DNA of 64,000 nucleotides from Arthrobacter sp. HY1533 (GTDB taxonomy: Bacteria; Actinomycetota; Actinomycetes; Actinomycetales; Micrococcaceae). The notes beneath the pieces are model-generated. The model was given only the letters and a program-made list of their open reading frames with translations, ran no database searches and was not told the DNA's origin. This document shows, piece by piece, positions 41,480 through 50,100 of the stretch (the stretch's first letter is position 1; each line of letters begins with the position of its first letter). The DNA lies in assembly GCF_027568515.1 (NCBI RefSeq), contig NZ_JANKZF010000016.1, positions 1 through 64,000 on the forward strand, given 5' to 3'. A program made the position numbers and the translations under genes.

Positions 41480-42002
41480 GCTGTGTCCCTTGGCTTGATT
41501 CCTGCAGCTCGGCATGGACCGGGCCGCCGGCAACGTCGGTCCAGGTGGGGCCGCCATCGCCCCCACAGCTGGCCATCCAGTAGTAGTTGGTGGGGCCGTC
41601 AACACCGCGGCACGCGTCATGCCACGTCCCCGGGTGCAGCACCACGGCCGTTCCGGGATTGATGACAAAGGCCCTGACGTCCTCCGCGCGGGGGAAGGTG
41701 GCGTCGCCGGCCTCGGCAACGGCCAGCACCACGGCGGCTCCAGCGGTGAACAGCGCCTCCTCCGTGTGCAGGTGCCGCTCCATTTGGTGAGTGACAAAGG
41801 GGCTGCCGCCGCCGAAGGTTATGCCCAGGCTGCCATTGGTGCTGATGAGCGGCGCCTTGGTGTAGGCGTCCTGCCAGCCGGGACCTTGGGTGAGCACCAG
41901 TCCGCCGTCCTTGTCTGCGTCGGCACCGTGCCCTGTCATGTGGTGGACCCTGCCGAACGGGGCAAAATCGGCGGCGTTGACATCGAGGGCAGGAATCCTC
42001 AC
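41472..42002 (-). CDS. Ureidoglycolate lyase-like (AllA/cupin) protein
   Basis: A 176-residue protein with a beta-rich cupin-like fold. The motifs FAPFGRVHHMTGHG, HQMERHLHTEEALFTAG and VINPGTAVVLHPGTWHDAC match the AllA family, including a HxxxE-type metal or substrate site. AllA splits ureidoglycolate into glyoxylate and urea. Neighbours do not form an allantoin pathway, so the true substrate may differ. GTG 42002 overlaps the BtpA-like stop (GTGA). Confidence 0.75.
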   Translation of the reverse strand: MRIPALDVNAADFAPFGRVHHMTGHGADADKDGGLVLTQGPGWQDAYTKAPLISTNGSLGITFGGGSPFVTHQMERHLHTEEALFTAGAAVVLAVAEAGDATFPRAEDVRAFVINPGTAVVLHPGTWHDACRGVDGPTNYYWMASCGGDGGPTWTDVAGGPVHAELQESSQGTQRG

Positions 42003-42775
42003 CGCAGGGCACCTTCGCGTGGCGCAGCCTGGCTGCGCGCCGTTTCCACCTCGTGCATGAGTTCATGCACGTGGGCTGCCAGGACCCGCCCGGTGTCCAC
42101 ATGGGTGTCCTTGAAGTAGCTGCCCACGATTGCGCCGTCGGCCACCGCCAACTGGGCGGCGGCATTCTGCACGGTCATTCCGGCCCCAATCAGGAGGGGG
42201 AAGTCGTTGCCCACGACCGAGCGGAAGCGTTCAACCTTGGCAATGTCGGTTTCCTCGCCGGTGGCTGTCCCCGTGACCACAAAAGCGTCGCAACGGCCCT
42301 GGCCAATCAGCAGGTCCTCTTCTTCTGTCCTTCCGGAATTGACCGGCTGGTACTTGAACCGCACACCACCCAAAAGCGCGGCGTCCACCTGGCCCCGCAA
42401 TGCTTGCAGCTCTTCGGCGAAGTCCAGGTCGGCAACGGGGTCAAGGTGCCCTGCGACGGAGTCCATCTGGATGAAGTTGATCCTGAATTGCCGGGCGAGC
42501 TCAAAGGCCATCCGGTGGTCGTGGAGCACGTTGACGCCCACTGTCAGGTCAGGGTATTTTCCCTCAAGCCATTCCAGGACACTGCGGACGTCGTCCTTGT
42601 CCCCAAAGTAGTTCTCCACGACCACGGCATCCACGCCGCCGCCGCGGAGGTCTGCAAGTTCCTGCTTCGCAATGTCCAGTTTCTGCGCAGCGGTGCCACC
42701 GGAAAGGTGCAGCATGCCCAGGATGGGCTTGGGGTTGGGGAAGGCCAGCGAATAACGGCTGTTGGTGGTGTTCAC
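41999..42775 (-). CDS. BtpA/SgcQ family TIM-barrel protein
   Basis: A 258-residue protein of the BtpA family. FPNPKPILGMLHLSGGTAAQ, GGGVDAVVVENYFGDKDDV and QLAVADGAIVGSYFKDTHVDTGR are family hallmarks. Members are predicted TIM barrels; SgcQ is from a sugar operon of unknown substrate and BtpA was first linked to photosystem I assembly. GTG 42775 has AAGGA upstream, giving a VNTT N-terminus. Function unknown here. Its place between GntR and AllA-like genes suggests sugar or nucleoside-type catabolism. Confidence 0.82.
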   Translation of the reverse strand: MNTTNSRYSLAFPNPKPILGMLHLSGGTAAQKLDIAKQELADLRGGGVDAVVVENYFGDKDDVRSVLEWLEGKYPDLTVGVNVLHDHRMAFELARQFRINFIQMDSVAGHLDPVADLDFAEELQALRGQVDAALLGGVRFKYQPVNSGRTEEEDLLIGQGRCDAFVVTGTATGEETDIAKVERFRSVVGNDFPLLIGAGMTVQNAAAQLAVADGAIVGSYFKDTHVDTGRVLAAHVHELMHEVETARSQAAPREGALR

Positions 42776-42827
42776 AACGTGTTCCTTACATTTGAAATCT
42801 GATATTTGCCCGCGGCAAGATGCCTGG

Positions 42828-43577
42828 CTACGAATTCGGGTGGTTGGCTGAGGTCCCGTTCCACGAGGTCCCCACGCGCATCTCAAGATCGGGTGAGTAA
42901 ATCACGGAGGTGTGTTCCACAAGGGCGTCCTCGTTGGTGAAGACCTCACCGCTGGCGCAGATGAAACCGGAGGCTCCAGGCAGTTCGCCGAAGACGTTTC
43001 TGGTCAGCTCGGACGGCACGGCCACGGACAGCATCAGCTCCGAGCGGACGGGGACAACCTCATAGTGTTCGCGAAGAATCTGGTACAGCGACTGCCCTTC
43101 AAAATCGAATTTCTCCAGGCCCGGATAGCGGTCCAGCCTGAGCAGGGAGGTGTCGATGTTGAGGAACTTCGTGCCATTCTCGGTGGCGACGCCGCGGGCC
43201 CGCACCAGGCGCAACTGCGGGCCGGTGGCAGCATCCACCACAGACTGCGACAGGACGGTTGTCACCGGCTTCTCATTGCGTGCCTTGGAGAAGTCGGTGA
43301 ATCCGCCAAAGTTCCAGATGCTGTGGTTGATCGGGGTGTATGTGACGATGGTGCCCTTGCCCCTGAATTGCTGGACCAGTCCCTCCGAAACCAGCAGGGA
43401 CACGGCATGCCGCACCGTGCTGCGGGTGATGCCGTGGCGGTCCCGCAGCACGGTCTCGGAGGGGATCGCATCCCCTTCGGGAATTTCCCCGTCAAGAATC
43501 CTTTGCCGCAGATCGCGGTATAGCTGCGTGTACAGCGGTGCAGGATTCATGGGATCGAGCAGAAATTCAGCGGTCAT
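42828..43577 (-). CDS. GntR family transcriptional regulator (HutC/UTRA type)
   Basis: A 249-residue regulator. The N-terminal winged helix has PLYTQLYRDLRQRILDG, PSETVLRDRHGITRSTVRHA and FRGKGTIV; the C-terminal UTRA effector domain follows (LVRARGVATENGTKFLNID). It probably represses the operon and is released by the imported compound or a derivative. A matching 26-base inverted repeat overlaps the operon start. Unusually, it is encoded in the middle of the operon it would control. Confidence 0.93.
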   Translation of the reverse strand: MTAEFLLDPMNPAPLYTQLYRDLRQRILDGEIPEGDAIPSETVLRDRHGITRSTVRHAVSLLVSEGLVQQFRGKGTIVTYTPINHSIWNFGGFTDFSKARNEKPVTTVLSQSVVDAATGPQLRLVRARGVATENGTKFLNIDTSLLRLDRYPGLEKFDFEGQSLYQILREHYEVVPVRSELMLSVAVPSELTRNVFGELPGASGFICASGEVFTNEDALVEHTSVIYSPDLEMRVGTSWNGTSANHPNS

Positions 43578-43604
43578 GAGATTGTCCCCCGTGGATGGTG
43601 TTGG

Positions 43605-44537
43605 CTATTTGCCGTCGTTGACGGTGATGGAATCAAGGGCAGCTGCCTTGAGGCCGTAGTTGTCCAGGATTTTGGCGTAGCTTCCATCCTTCTGCATGGC
43701 TTCCATGGTGGCCTTGATTGCGTCCCGCAGTTCGGTGGATTTCTTGGCCACGGCAATTCCGTAGTTCCCGGGCTCCAGCAGGTCCCCGATGGCGTAGTAC
43801 TTGCCCGGTTCCTGCTTCTGCAGGTCAAGAATGCCTTCGAATCCGATCAAGGACGCCTGGGCGCGGTCCTGCTTCATCTGCAGGATTTCCTCGGCCTGGG
43901 TGGGAATCTGGAGGATCTTGATCGGCTTGTCGGCCGCGCAGGTGGACTTGGAGAGGTCCTCCACCGAGCCAACCCAGCTGGTTCCCGTTGACACCGTGAC
44001 TGTGTAGCCGCAAAGGTCGGCCAGCTCCTTGATCTTGTCCTGGTTCGCCACCGGGGCAAAGAACTGGTTTCCGGTGCGGAAGTAGTCAACAAAGTCCAAT
44101 TCGCCCTGGCGCTTCTTCAAGTCCGAGAAAGCGGTCCAGATGATGTCCGAGCGGCCCGTGGTGACGGAGACGATGAGCTGGGAGAAGTCAACGTTCTGGA
44201 AATTCGGCTTGAGCCCGAGCCGGGCTGCAACTTCCTTGGCCAGGTCAATGTCTGCGCCCTTGAGGTCCGTGGATCCAGCCTCGGAGTATTCCATGGGCGG
44301 GTAGGCGAGGCTGATGGCGATGTTCAGGACGCCCGCGTCCTTCACTGAGGCGGGCAGCATGGCCTGGAGTTCCGGCACGGCGGCCGATTGCGTCTGCGAG
44401 GTTGAGGCGTTGCCCTGGCCGCCGCAACCGCTCAAGGCCAGCCCCGCCGCAAGGACGAGCGTGGCGGCGCCGAGGCGCGCCTTGGCCTTCGCAGTTGCCT
44501 TTGTGGTGGTTTTTGTGGTCGAAGAAATCATCGTCAT
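43605..44537 (-). CDS. Lipoprotein ABC substrate-binding protein
   Basis: A 310-residue SBP_bac_3 receptor. After a short Thr/Lys-rich start the lipobox reads LAAGLALSGCGG; the mature domain has AGVLNIAISLAYPPMEY, LKGADIDLAKEVAARLGLKP and TTGRSDIIWTAFSD. It binds an amino-acid-like or polar ligand outside the cell. ATG 44537 has GGCAGGAA upstream. It is the third gene of the operon, with the ATPase ending 31 bases upstream. It is not closely similar to the two receptors of the LLM island. Confidence 0.92.
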   Translation of the reverse strand: MTMISSTTKTTTKATAKAKARLGAATLVLAAGLALSGCGGQGNASTSQTQSAAVPELQAMLPASVKDAGVLNIAISLAYPPMEYSEAGSTDLKGADIDLAKEVAARLGLKPNFQNVDFSQLIVSVTTGRSDIIWTAFSDLKKRQGELDFVDYFRTGNQFFAPVANQDKIKELADLCGYTVTVSTGTSWVGSVEDLSKSTCAADKPIKILQIPTQAEEILQMKQDRAQASLIGFEGILDLQKQEPGKYYAIGDLLEPGNYGIAVAKKSTELRDAIKATMEAMQKDGSYAKILDNYGLKAAALDSITVNDGK

Positions 44538-44567
44538 TGTTGTTTCCTGCCTGTGGTTGTTGGTTTG

Positions 44568-45332
44568 TCAGTTGAGCACGCGGTTGAGAAAGCTGCGCAC
44601 GCGTGGGTCTTGGGGGTTGGACAGCACGTCGTCAGGGTTGCCGATTTCACGGATGGAGCCGTCCACCATGATGGCCACCCGGTCGGCGACGTCCCGGGCG
44701 AAGGCAATCTCGTGTGTCACCACGATCATGGTGGTGCCGGCGAGTGCCAGCCGGCGCATCACATCCAGCACCTCGCCCACCAGTTCCGGGTCAAGTGCGG
44801 AGGTCGGCTCGTCGAAAAGCATGACCTTGGGCTGCATCGCCAGGGCCCGGGCGATGGCAACGCGCTGCTTCTGGCCGCCGGAGAGCTGCGAGGGGTAGGC
44901 CGCGCCGCGGTCGCCCAGGCCCACAGCTTCCAGCAGTTCCACTCCCCTGGCGGTGGCTGCGGCCCTGGATTCCTTGCGAACCGTTACAGGGCCCTCAATC
45001 ACGTTCTGCAGGGCGGTGAGGTGGGGAAAGAGGTTGAAGTGCTGGAAGACCATCCCGATTTCACGCTGCTGCTGGCGAACTTTGCGCGGGGGAAGCTCGC
45101 GCAGGGTCTCCCCTCGCAGTTCGTAGCCAATCACGGAACCGTCGATCCAGACCACGCCGTCGTCGACGGTCTCCAGGTGGTTCAGGCAGCGCAGTAGGGT
45201 GCTCTTGCCCCCGCCGGAGGGACCGAGGATGCAAAGGACTTCGCCGTCGGCAACTTCCAGGTCCACGCCGGCCAGCACCTCGCGCCCGTTGAAACTCTTG
45301 TGGATGTTGATCGCCTTGACCATGGTTTTCAC
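44568..45332 (-). CDS. Polar amino acid ABC transporter ATPase
   Basis: A 254-residue PAAT ATPase: Walker A GPSGGGKSTLLRCL, signature [15 protein letters not shown], Walker [16 protein letters not shown], switch VTHEIAFA. Start GTG 45332 overlaps the permease stop (GTGA); ATG 45323 is a possible alternative that keeps the family beginning MVKAINIHKSF. Works with the permease 45329 and receptor 43605 genes. Confidence 0.95.
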   Translation of the reverse strand: MKTMVKAINIHKSFNGREVLAGVDLEVADGEVLCILGPSGGGKSTLLRCLNHLETVDDGVVWIDGSVIGYELRGETLRELPPRKVRQQQREIGMVFQHFNLFPHLTALQNVIEGPVTVRKESRAAATARGVELLEAVGLGDRGAAYPSQLSGGQKQRVAIARALAMQPKVMLFDEPTSALDPELVGEVLDVMRRLALAGTTMIVVTHEIAFARDVADRVAIMVDGSIREIGNPDDVLSNPQDPRVRSFLNRVLN

Positions 45333-46276
45333 GATTGTTCCTCCGCGGGTGCCTGGGTTTTGGGCCGGACCAAGCCGAACTTGAATTTGAAGGGAGCCTT
45401 GGTGGATGCCCCGGCAACACCACGGCCGTAGTGCCGTTCAATGTAGAACTGGACGATGTTCAGCACAGTGGTTCCGAGCATGTACCAGACGGCACACACC
45501 AGCAGGAGCTCGATCACGGCACCGTTGACGAAGTACACCTGCTGTGCCGCATTGAGCATTTCCGTGAAGGATATGACGGTGGCCAGGGAGGAGAACTTCA
45601 GCATTCCGATGGCGGAATTGCCCATGGGCGGAATGATCAGCCGCATGGTTTGCGGCAGGATGATCCGGCGCAGCATCTGCATGCGGGACATGCCAATGGT
45701 GTGGGCGGCCTCGGTCTGGCCGTGGTCCACGGAGCTGATGCCGGCACGGACCACCTCAGTCATGTAGGCGCCTTCGTTGATGCCCAGCCCCAGGAGGGCG
45801 GCAACGAAGGGGGTGACCACGTCAACGGTGCGGGCTTCGAAAAGCCCGGGAATGCTGAGCGTGGGAAACACCAGGGCAATGTTGAACCAGATCAGCAGCT
45901 GCAGCAGGACCGGTGTCCCCCGGAAAACCCAAACATACAGCCAGGCCACGAACCGGGTGACCGGGTTGCTGGAGAGGCGCATCACGGCAAACAGTGTGCC
46001 CAGCCCCATGGCCAGGATCATGGCCAAGAATGAGATGAGCAGGGTGTTGGCGAATCCGCGCAGAATGACGTCGGCGGTCAGGAACTCCCCGACGGTGGTC
46101 CAGTCAATTTGGCCCTCGGCGAAGGATTTGATCAGGAAACCGAGAAATGCCACCACAATTGCGCCAGAAATCCACTGGCCCGGGTGCTTGAGCCGAACGA
46201 TCTTGTAGCTGCGCTGCTGCAGGTCGTTGACATCTATGCCGGCGCCATTGCCGGTTTCGGATGAAAGCAACGTCAT
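45329..46276 (-). CDS. Amino acid ABC transporter permease
   Basis: A 315-residue membrane protein with about five helices. Conserved permease parts: VFRGTPVLLQLLIWFNIALVF region, LGLGINEGAYMTEVVRAGI and EAAHTIGMSRMQMLRRIILP, the EAA loop for the ATPase. ATG 46276 has a strong GAGGAGGTG ribosome binding site, immediately downstream of the GntR-type operator and promoter. It is the first gene of the operon. An extra 21 residues in frame upstream overlap the operator and were rejected. Confidence 0.94.
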   Translation of the reverse strand: MTLLSSETGNGAGIDVNDLQQRSYKIVRLKHPGQWISGAIVVAFLGFLIKSFAEGQIDWTTVGEFLTADVILRGFANTLLISFLAMILAMGLGTLFAVMRLSSNPVTRFVAWLYVWVFRGTPVLLQLLIWFNIALVFPTLSIPGLFEARTVDVVTPFVAALLGLGINEGAYMTEVVRAGISSVDHGQTEAAHTIGMSRMQMLRRIILPQTMRLIIPPMGNSAIGMLKFSSLATVISFTEMLNAAQQVYFVNGAVIELLLVCAVWYMLGTTVLNIVQFYIERHYGRGVAGASTKAPFKFKFGLVRPKTQAPAEEQS

Positions 46277-46290
46277 CACCCACCTCCTCG

Positions 46291-46316
46291 AAGTTGTATG
46301 GTCAGGTGTACAACTT
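46291..46316. promoter_or_regulatory. Inverted repeat operator, likely GntR site
   Basis: AAGTTGTA (46291-46298) and TACAACTT (46309-46316) are perfect 8-base arms with a 10-base spacer. It lies immediately downstream of the -10 box, over the expected transcription start, an ideal place for repression. The TTGTA/TACAA half-sites fit GntR-type operators. Confidence 0.7.
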
Positions 46317-46317
46317 A

Positions 46318-46346
46318 AAATTAGGGTGACGCGCCTCACTTGTCAA
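46318..46346 (-). promoter_or_regulatory. Promoter of the ABC/GntR operon
   Basis: Read on the minus strand: TTGACA (46346-46341), 17-base spacer, TAATTT (46323-46318). The -35 is consensus and the spacing ideal, so this is among the clearest sigma-70 promoters in the window. The operator follows directly. Confidence 0.72.
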
Positions 46347-46387
46347 GCGGGATTTGCCTGCCGGACCTCGCGGCCAGGGCGGGAACG

Positions 46388-47332
46388 CTACAGCCGGGCG
46401 TTGCGGGGCTTCGGCTGGCAGGCCGGGCAGCTGTAGGACGAGCGGTTCATGAACGTGTCCCTGCGGATCCTGGTGGACAGGCCCACGGCAGCGCAGCGGT
46501 GGCAGGGCTCGTCCTCGCGTCCGTACGCATTCAGGGAACGTGAAAAGTAGCCGGAGGCACCGTTGACGTTCACGTAAAGCGAGTCAAAGCTGGTGCCGCC
46601 GGCATCCAGGGCACGGGACATGACATCGCGCGCCGCATGGATGATGCGCTCGGTGTCCGGTCGGCGCAGGGTGTCGGTGGGCCGGGCGTAGTGCATCCGG
46701 GCCGCCCACAGCGCCTCGTCGGCGTAAATGTTGCCAATGCCGGAGACCAGGGCCTGGTCCAGCAGGGCCCGCTTGAGCCCGGTCTTGCGGGCACGGAGCT
46801 TTTGGTGCAGCGCCTCAATGTCAAAGTGAGGGTCCAGGGGGTCGCGCCCGATGTGGGCGGCCTCATCGGGAATCAGCGCCCAGGGCGAACCGCCCCCGCC
46901 GGGAAGCCCGTCAACCGTGGGGACCAGTGAGGTGACAAACAGTCCGCCAAAAATGCGCTGGTCAATGAAACGCAGTTCCTCGGGGTCTGAGCCACGTGGG
47001 GAAAAGGAGAGCCGCACCTTCAAGTGCTTCTCATGCGGCTGTTCCGGCGATTCCACCAGCAGCTGGCCGCTCATGCCCAGGTGTGCCACCAGGGCGGTGT
47101 GGGGTTCCACGGAGGAGGAAGGGGAATCCGACAGCGGCATCCACAGGAACTTTCCGCGCCGGACCACGTCCAGGACAGTGGCGTCGAGCAGGTTGCCGCG
47201 GAAGTCTTCACTGCCCAGGGAGTGCCTGCGAATGGAGCGCGGGTCAACCACGGACACTGCCGTGATGCGCCGGCCGGCAACCCAGCGTTCCAGGCCGCGC
47301 CGGACAACTTCGACCTCGGGCAGCTCAGGCAT
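46388..47332 (-). CDS. mutM: Formamidopyrimidine-DNA glycosylase (Fpg)
   Basis: A 314-residue base-excision repair glycosylase/lyase removing oxidised purines. It begins [14 protein letters not shown], with catalytic N-terminal Pro2 and Glu3 after Met removal. The H2TH region has [14 protein letters not shown], and a C-terminal zinc finger has Cys residues in CHRC and SCPAC. KFLWMPL includes the catalytic-site Lys region. About 20-30 residues longer than E. coli Fpg, with an insertion near residue 110. It starts 2 bases after rnc, so the two are co-transcribed. Confidence 0.97.
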   Translation of the reverse strand: MPELPEVEVVRRGLERWVAGRRITAVSVVDPRSIRRHSLGSEDFRGNLLDATVLDVVRRGKFLWMPLSDSPSSSVEPHTALVAHLGMSGQLLVESPEQPHEKHLKVRLSFSPRGSDPEELRFIDQRIFGGLFVTSLVPTVDGLPGGGGSPWALIPDEAAHIGRDPLDPHFDIEALHQKLRARKTGLKRALLDQALVSGIGNIYADEALWAARMHYARPTDTLRRPDTERIIHAARDVMSRALDAGGTSFDSLYVNVNGASGYFSRSLNAYGREDEPCHRCAAVGLSTRIRRDTFMNRSSYSCPACQPKPRNARL

Positions 47333-47334
47333 GG

Positions 47335-48165
47335 CTACTCGGCGGAGGCGGCGGGTGCGGCGGGTGCGGAAGCGGCGGGGGCCGGGGTGCCCGCGGAGGG
47401 GGCACCGGCGTCGTGCTTGCCGGCGGCGGAGGTCTGTGCGAACGGGTTCTCGCCAAAGCGCTTCTGCAGTTCCTGCCAGCCGGCTGACGCTGCCGAGCGC
47501 TCGGCTTCCTTCTTGGAGGGGCCCGTACCGGTACCGTACTCCGTGCCGCCGATCAGCAGGACGGCTGAGAATGTCCGGTTGTGGTCGGGGCCGGTGCCGG
47601 TGATGTCGTAGGCAATGGTGCCGAGGCTGCGCACTGAGGCAATTTCCTGGATGTTTGTTTTCCAGTCAGTGCCGGCGCCGAGGACGGCGGAATCGGCAAG
47701 CAGAGGGCCAACCAGGCGCATGACCAGCTGGCGGGCTGTCTCGATGCCGTGGGTGAGGTAGGTTGCGCCGAAGAGGGCTTCCATGGTGTCGGCCAGGATG
47801 GAGTCTTTGTTGCGGCCCTTGGTGAGGCGCTCCCCCTGGCCCAGGTAGATGAATTCGCCCACACCGAGCCCGCGGGCAATCGAGGCGAGGGCGCGGGTGG
47901 AGACCACGGCGGAGCGGCGCTTGGCCAGCTCACCCTCGGGAAGCGAGGGGTTGTCGCGGTAGAGGGCGTCGGTGACGGAGAAGCCCAGGATGGAGTCGCC
48001 CAGGAATTCGAGGCGCTCGTTGGTGGGGATGCCACCGTTTTCGTACGCGTAGGAACGGTGTGTCAGGGCAAGACGAAGCGTCCCGGCATCAATAGTGACA
48101 CCGAGACGCTTCATGAGCAGGATCTGTCCGTCCGTGAGCTTCGGTGAGGGAAGTTCTGCGGACAT
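47335..48165 (-). CDS. rnc: Ribonuclease III
   Basis: A 276-residue double-strand RNA endonuclease for rRNA processing and RNA decay. The signature [12 protein letters not shown], the DTMEALFGA acidic site and a C-terminal dsRNA-binding domain ([19 protein letters not shown]) are intact. A low-complexity Ala/Pro tail (about 30 residues) is unusual for RNase III. ATG 48165 has AGGAG upstream. Preceded by rpmF and followed by mutM on the same strand, the usual actinobacterial order. Confidence 0.97.
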   Translation of the reverse strand: MSAELPSPKLTDGQILLMKRLGVTIDAGTLRLALTHRSYAYENGGIPTNERLEFLGDSILGFSVTDALYRDNPSLPEGELAKRRSAVVSTRALASIARGLGVGEFIYLGQGERLTKGRNKDSILADTMEALFGATYLTHGIETARQLVMRLVGPLLADSAVLGAGTDWKTNIQEIASVRSLGTIAYDITGTGPDHNRTFSAVLLIGGTEYGTGTGPSKKEAERSAASAGWQELQKRFGENPFAQTSAAGKHDAGAPSAGTPAPAASAPAAPAASAE

Positions 48166-48223
48166 GGCACTCCTGCTAAATATTAAACAATTCGACAAAG
48201 ACCTGTTGGCCCCTGCGGACGTC

Positions 48224-48427
48224 TTAGACGTCGGCTACCTTGCGGCCCTTGTATTCAAGGAACAGCGCGGTGCCGGCAGCGTCGGTGACGACCTTGGCCT
48301 GGTGCGGCAGGCTGTAGACAACCTGGCCGTTTTCGATGGTCTTGACCAGAGCAGGCGCGGTGGCCTTCCACTGGGAACGGCGTGCACGCGTATTGGCACG
48401 GGACATCTTCCGCTTGGGAACAGCCAC
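48224..48427 (-). CDS. rpmF: 50S ribosomal protein L32
   Basis: A 67-residue protein of the large subunit beginning [19 protein letters not shown], the L32 signature. The zinc-binding Cys residues of many L32 proteins are absent, so it is a C-minus form, as in other actinobacteria. Lies between the DUF177 gene and rnc. Confidence 0.97.
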   Translation of the reverse strand: MAVPKRKMSRANTRARRSQWKATAPALVKTIENGQVVYSLPHQAKVVTDAAGTALFLEYKGRKVADV

Positions 48428-48485
48428 GGCAAACTCTTTTCTCTCGATAACTTACGAACTGAGTGTCCGTAAGTAAAACTTTTTG

Positions 48486-49088
48486 CTAGTTTTCTTCGCC
48501 GGCAAAGCCCTGTAGGGCAGCCCATCGAGGATCAACGACCTCGTGATGGTGCCCCGGCTCATCTGCAAGGTGTATTCCGCATTCGGAACACAGACCCTCA
48601 CAGTCTTCCCGGCACACCGGCTGGAACGGCAGGGCGGTTACCACTGCGTCCCGCAACACCGGTTCAAGATCGATAGAATCGTGCTCGACCCAACGTTGCT
48701 CATCTTCGTCTTCCGCAAGCATGTCCGCGGACGGCTGCTCGTAGAAGAAAAGTTCTTGCACATTGACTTCAAGGTCATCCTCGAAGGTCTCCAGGCATCG
48801 GGAGCACTGGCCTGTCACATCGACAAGCACATTGCCCGAAACCAGAATTCCTTCATGAACGGCCTCAAAACGGAGTTCCACATCCAAAATGGATCCGGGC
48901 GTCACGCCAATGAGCGGAGTGCCAAAATCTTCCGGCACAGGTACATGCTCTTCGAACTTCCACATGCTGCCCGGGCTGCGCCCGAGCTCCCTGACACCAA
49001 CGGTGAGGGGCGTGCCATGGTTGGACTTGTTGCCCAACGTGGTTTCGCTAATGAGAACTCCTGTAAGAACATATGACCGACGCACCAT
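48486..49088 (-). CDS. YceD/DUF177 family protein
   Basis: A 200-residue protein of the DUF177 family, generally encoded before rpmF and linked to 23S rRNA or L32 metabolism. Shown are TVGVRELGRSPGSM, GQCSRCLETFEDDLEV, a Glu/Asp-rich central region and the C-terminal Cys pairs CREDCEGLCSECG. The start is uncertain: ATG 49088 is the first ATG with no ribosome binding site, while a strong AGGAG at 49058-49062 precedes in-frame codon ATT (49052-49050). The conserved domain begins near residue 27 either way. Confidence 0.9.
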   Translation of the reverse strand: MVRRSYVLTGVLISETTLGNKSNHGTPLTVGVRELGRSPGSMWKFEEHVPVPEDFGTPLIGVTPGSILDVELRFEAVHEGILVSGNVLVDVTGQCSRCLETFEDDLEVNVQELFFYEQPSADMLAEDEDEQRWVEHDSIDLEPVLRDAVVTALPFQPVCREDCEGLCSECGIHLADEPGHHHEVVDPRWAALQGFAGEEN

Positions 49089-49398
49089 CTTAGCCCGAAA
49101 GCTTGCGGGCATCAAAACGTGCGGTGCCGGACCAAATTGGCCTCATCCAGTCTACGACAATTGCCTGCCCCGCGGCGACCCCATTGGCGCGTGCCGGGCG
49201 TGATGTAACTCTCAGCTGCTCTTTGTGTTGATGTTCGACGCCGGACACGCCGGTTTTCGTCCCACGACGGCCCGCCTGGCGCACCTATGCGCCACACCCG
49301 GCTCAGGTGGTGCGCAGGAACACTTATGCGCAGTACTTGCACCCGGGTTGCGCGCAGGGCGGATGGCAAAAAGGCCCAAGCGCAGGTGTGGTTGACAG

Positions 49399-49914
49399 CT
49401 ATTTCCGCGGCGGGACGACTGTCACGGGCCGGGTGTCCGGGCCAACATCACCCTGCAGCCGGCGCAGCACGGCGCGCGGCACAAAGTCGGCCACGTCCCC
49501 GCCCAGGGTGTGGACTTCCTTGATCAGGGTCGAGGAGAGGTGCAGGTAGCGGCTGTCGCCGGGCAGGAACACGGTCTCCACCCCGGAGAGCTGCCGGTTC
49601 ATGGTGGCCATGGGCAGTTCGTAGTCGAAGTCGGAGGAGGAACGGAGCCCCTTGACAATGGCCGACACCCCGCGGGCATGGCAGTACTCCGAGAGCAGCC
49701 CCTCCCCCATGGGCTCAACAACAATTCCGGACAAAGCGGAGAAGGTGTTGGCGGCCATCTCGAGCCGCTCGTTGAGCGAGAACCGGTACTTCTTGGCGTA
49801 GTTTGTGGAGACCGCCACAATGACCTCGTCAAAGAGTCCCGCCGCTCGGGCAATCACTTCAATGTGGCCCTTGTGGATGGGGTCAAAGGATCCGGGGCAA
49901 ACGGCGCGTCGCAT
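49399..49914 (-). CDS. coaD: Phosphopantetheine adenylyltransferase
   Basis: A 171-residue nucleotidyltransferase making dephospho-CoA from 4'-phosphopantetheine and ATP. Motifs: RRAVCPGSFDPIHKGHIEV (T/SFDP and HxGH), KYRFSLNERLEM, KGLRSSSDFDYELPM and STLIKEVHTLGGD. ATG 49914 begins the family; 14 residues upstream are not. The 283-base gap to the DUF177 gene holds only GC-rich sequence with TATGCGC-type repeats and no clear promoter. Confidence 0.97.
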   Translation of the reverse strand: MRRAVCPGSFDPIHKGHIEVIARAAGLFDEVIVAVSTNYAKKYRFSLNERLEMAANTFSALSGIVVEPMGEGLLSEYCHARGVSAIVKGLRSSSDFDYELPMATMNRQLSGVETVFLPGDSRYLHLSSTLIKEVHTLGGDVADFVPRAVLRRLQGDVGPDTRPVTVVPPRK

Positions 49915-50100
49915 ACCCACGAATGTAGCCCACTGAAGGCCCCGGTTCCACTGCATTTGCCCGTTTTGGACGCCTTCTTTGAACTACCGGCCAGTAGCTG
50001 GCGCGTGGCATGACACGGGGCCGGCCAGGGGCCCGCTAGGGCTTGGCTGCCCATGGCCGGTAACGTTGCCCGGGTACCCGCACTACAAAAAGGAGCACCC

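Noticed and set aside
41472-42775. Allantoin or purine degradation operon
   Set aside because: Only an AllA-like protein is present; allantoinase, allantoate amidohydrolase and permease of that pathway are missing.
3314-46387. Mobile element carrying the accessory blocks
   Set aside because: No transposase, integrase, direct target duplication or tRNA attachment site was seen at the edges of the accessory blocks.
49200-49398. Possible small RNA or regulatory repeats (TATGCGC, GTGCGCA) before coaD's 3' end
   Set aside because: The repeats are short and irregular, with no promoter or terminator, so no feature can be supported.
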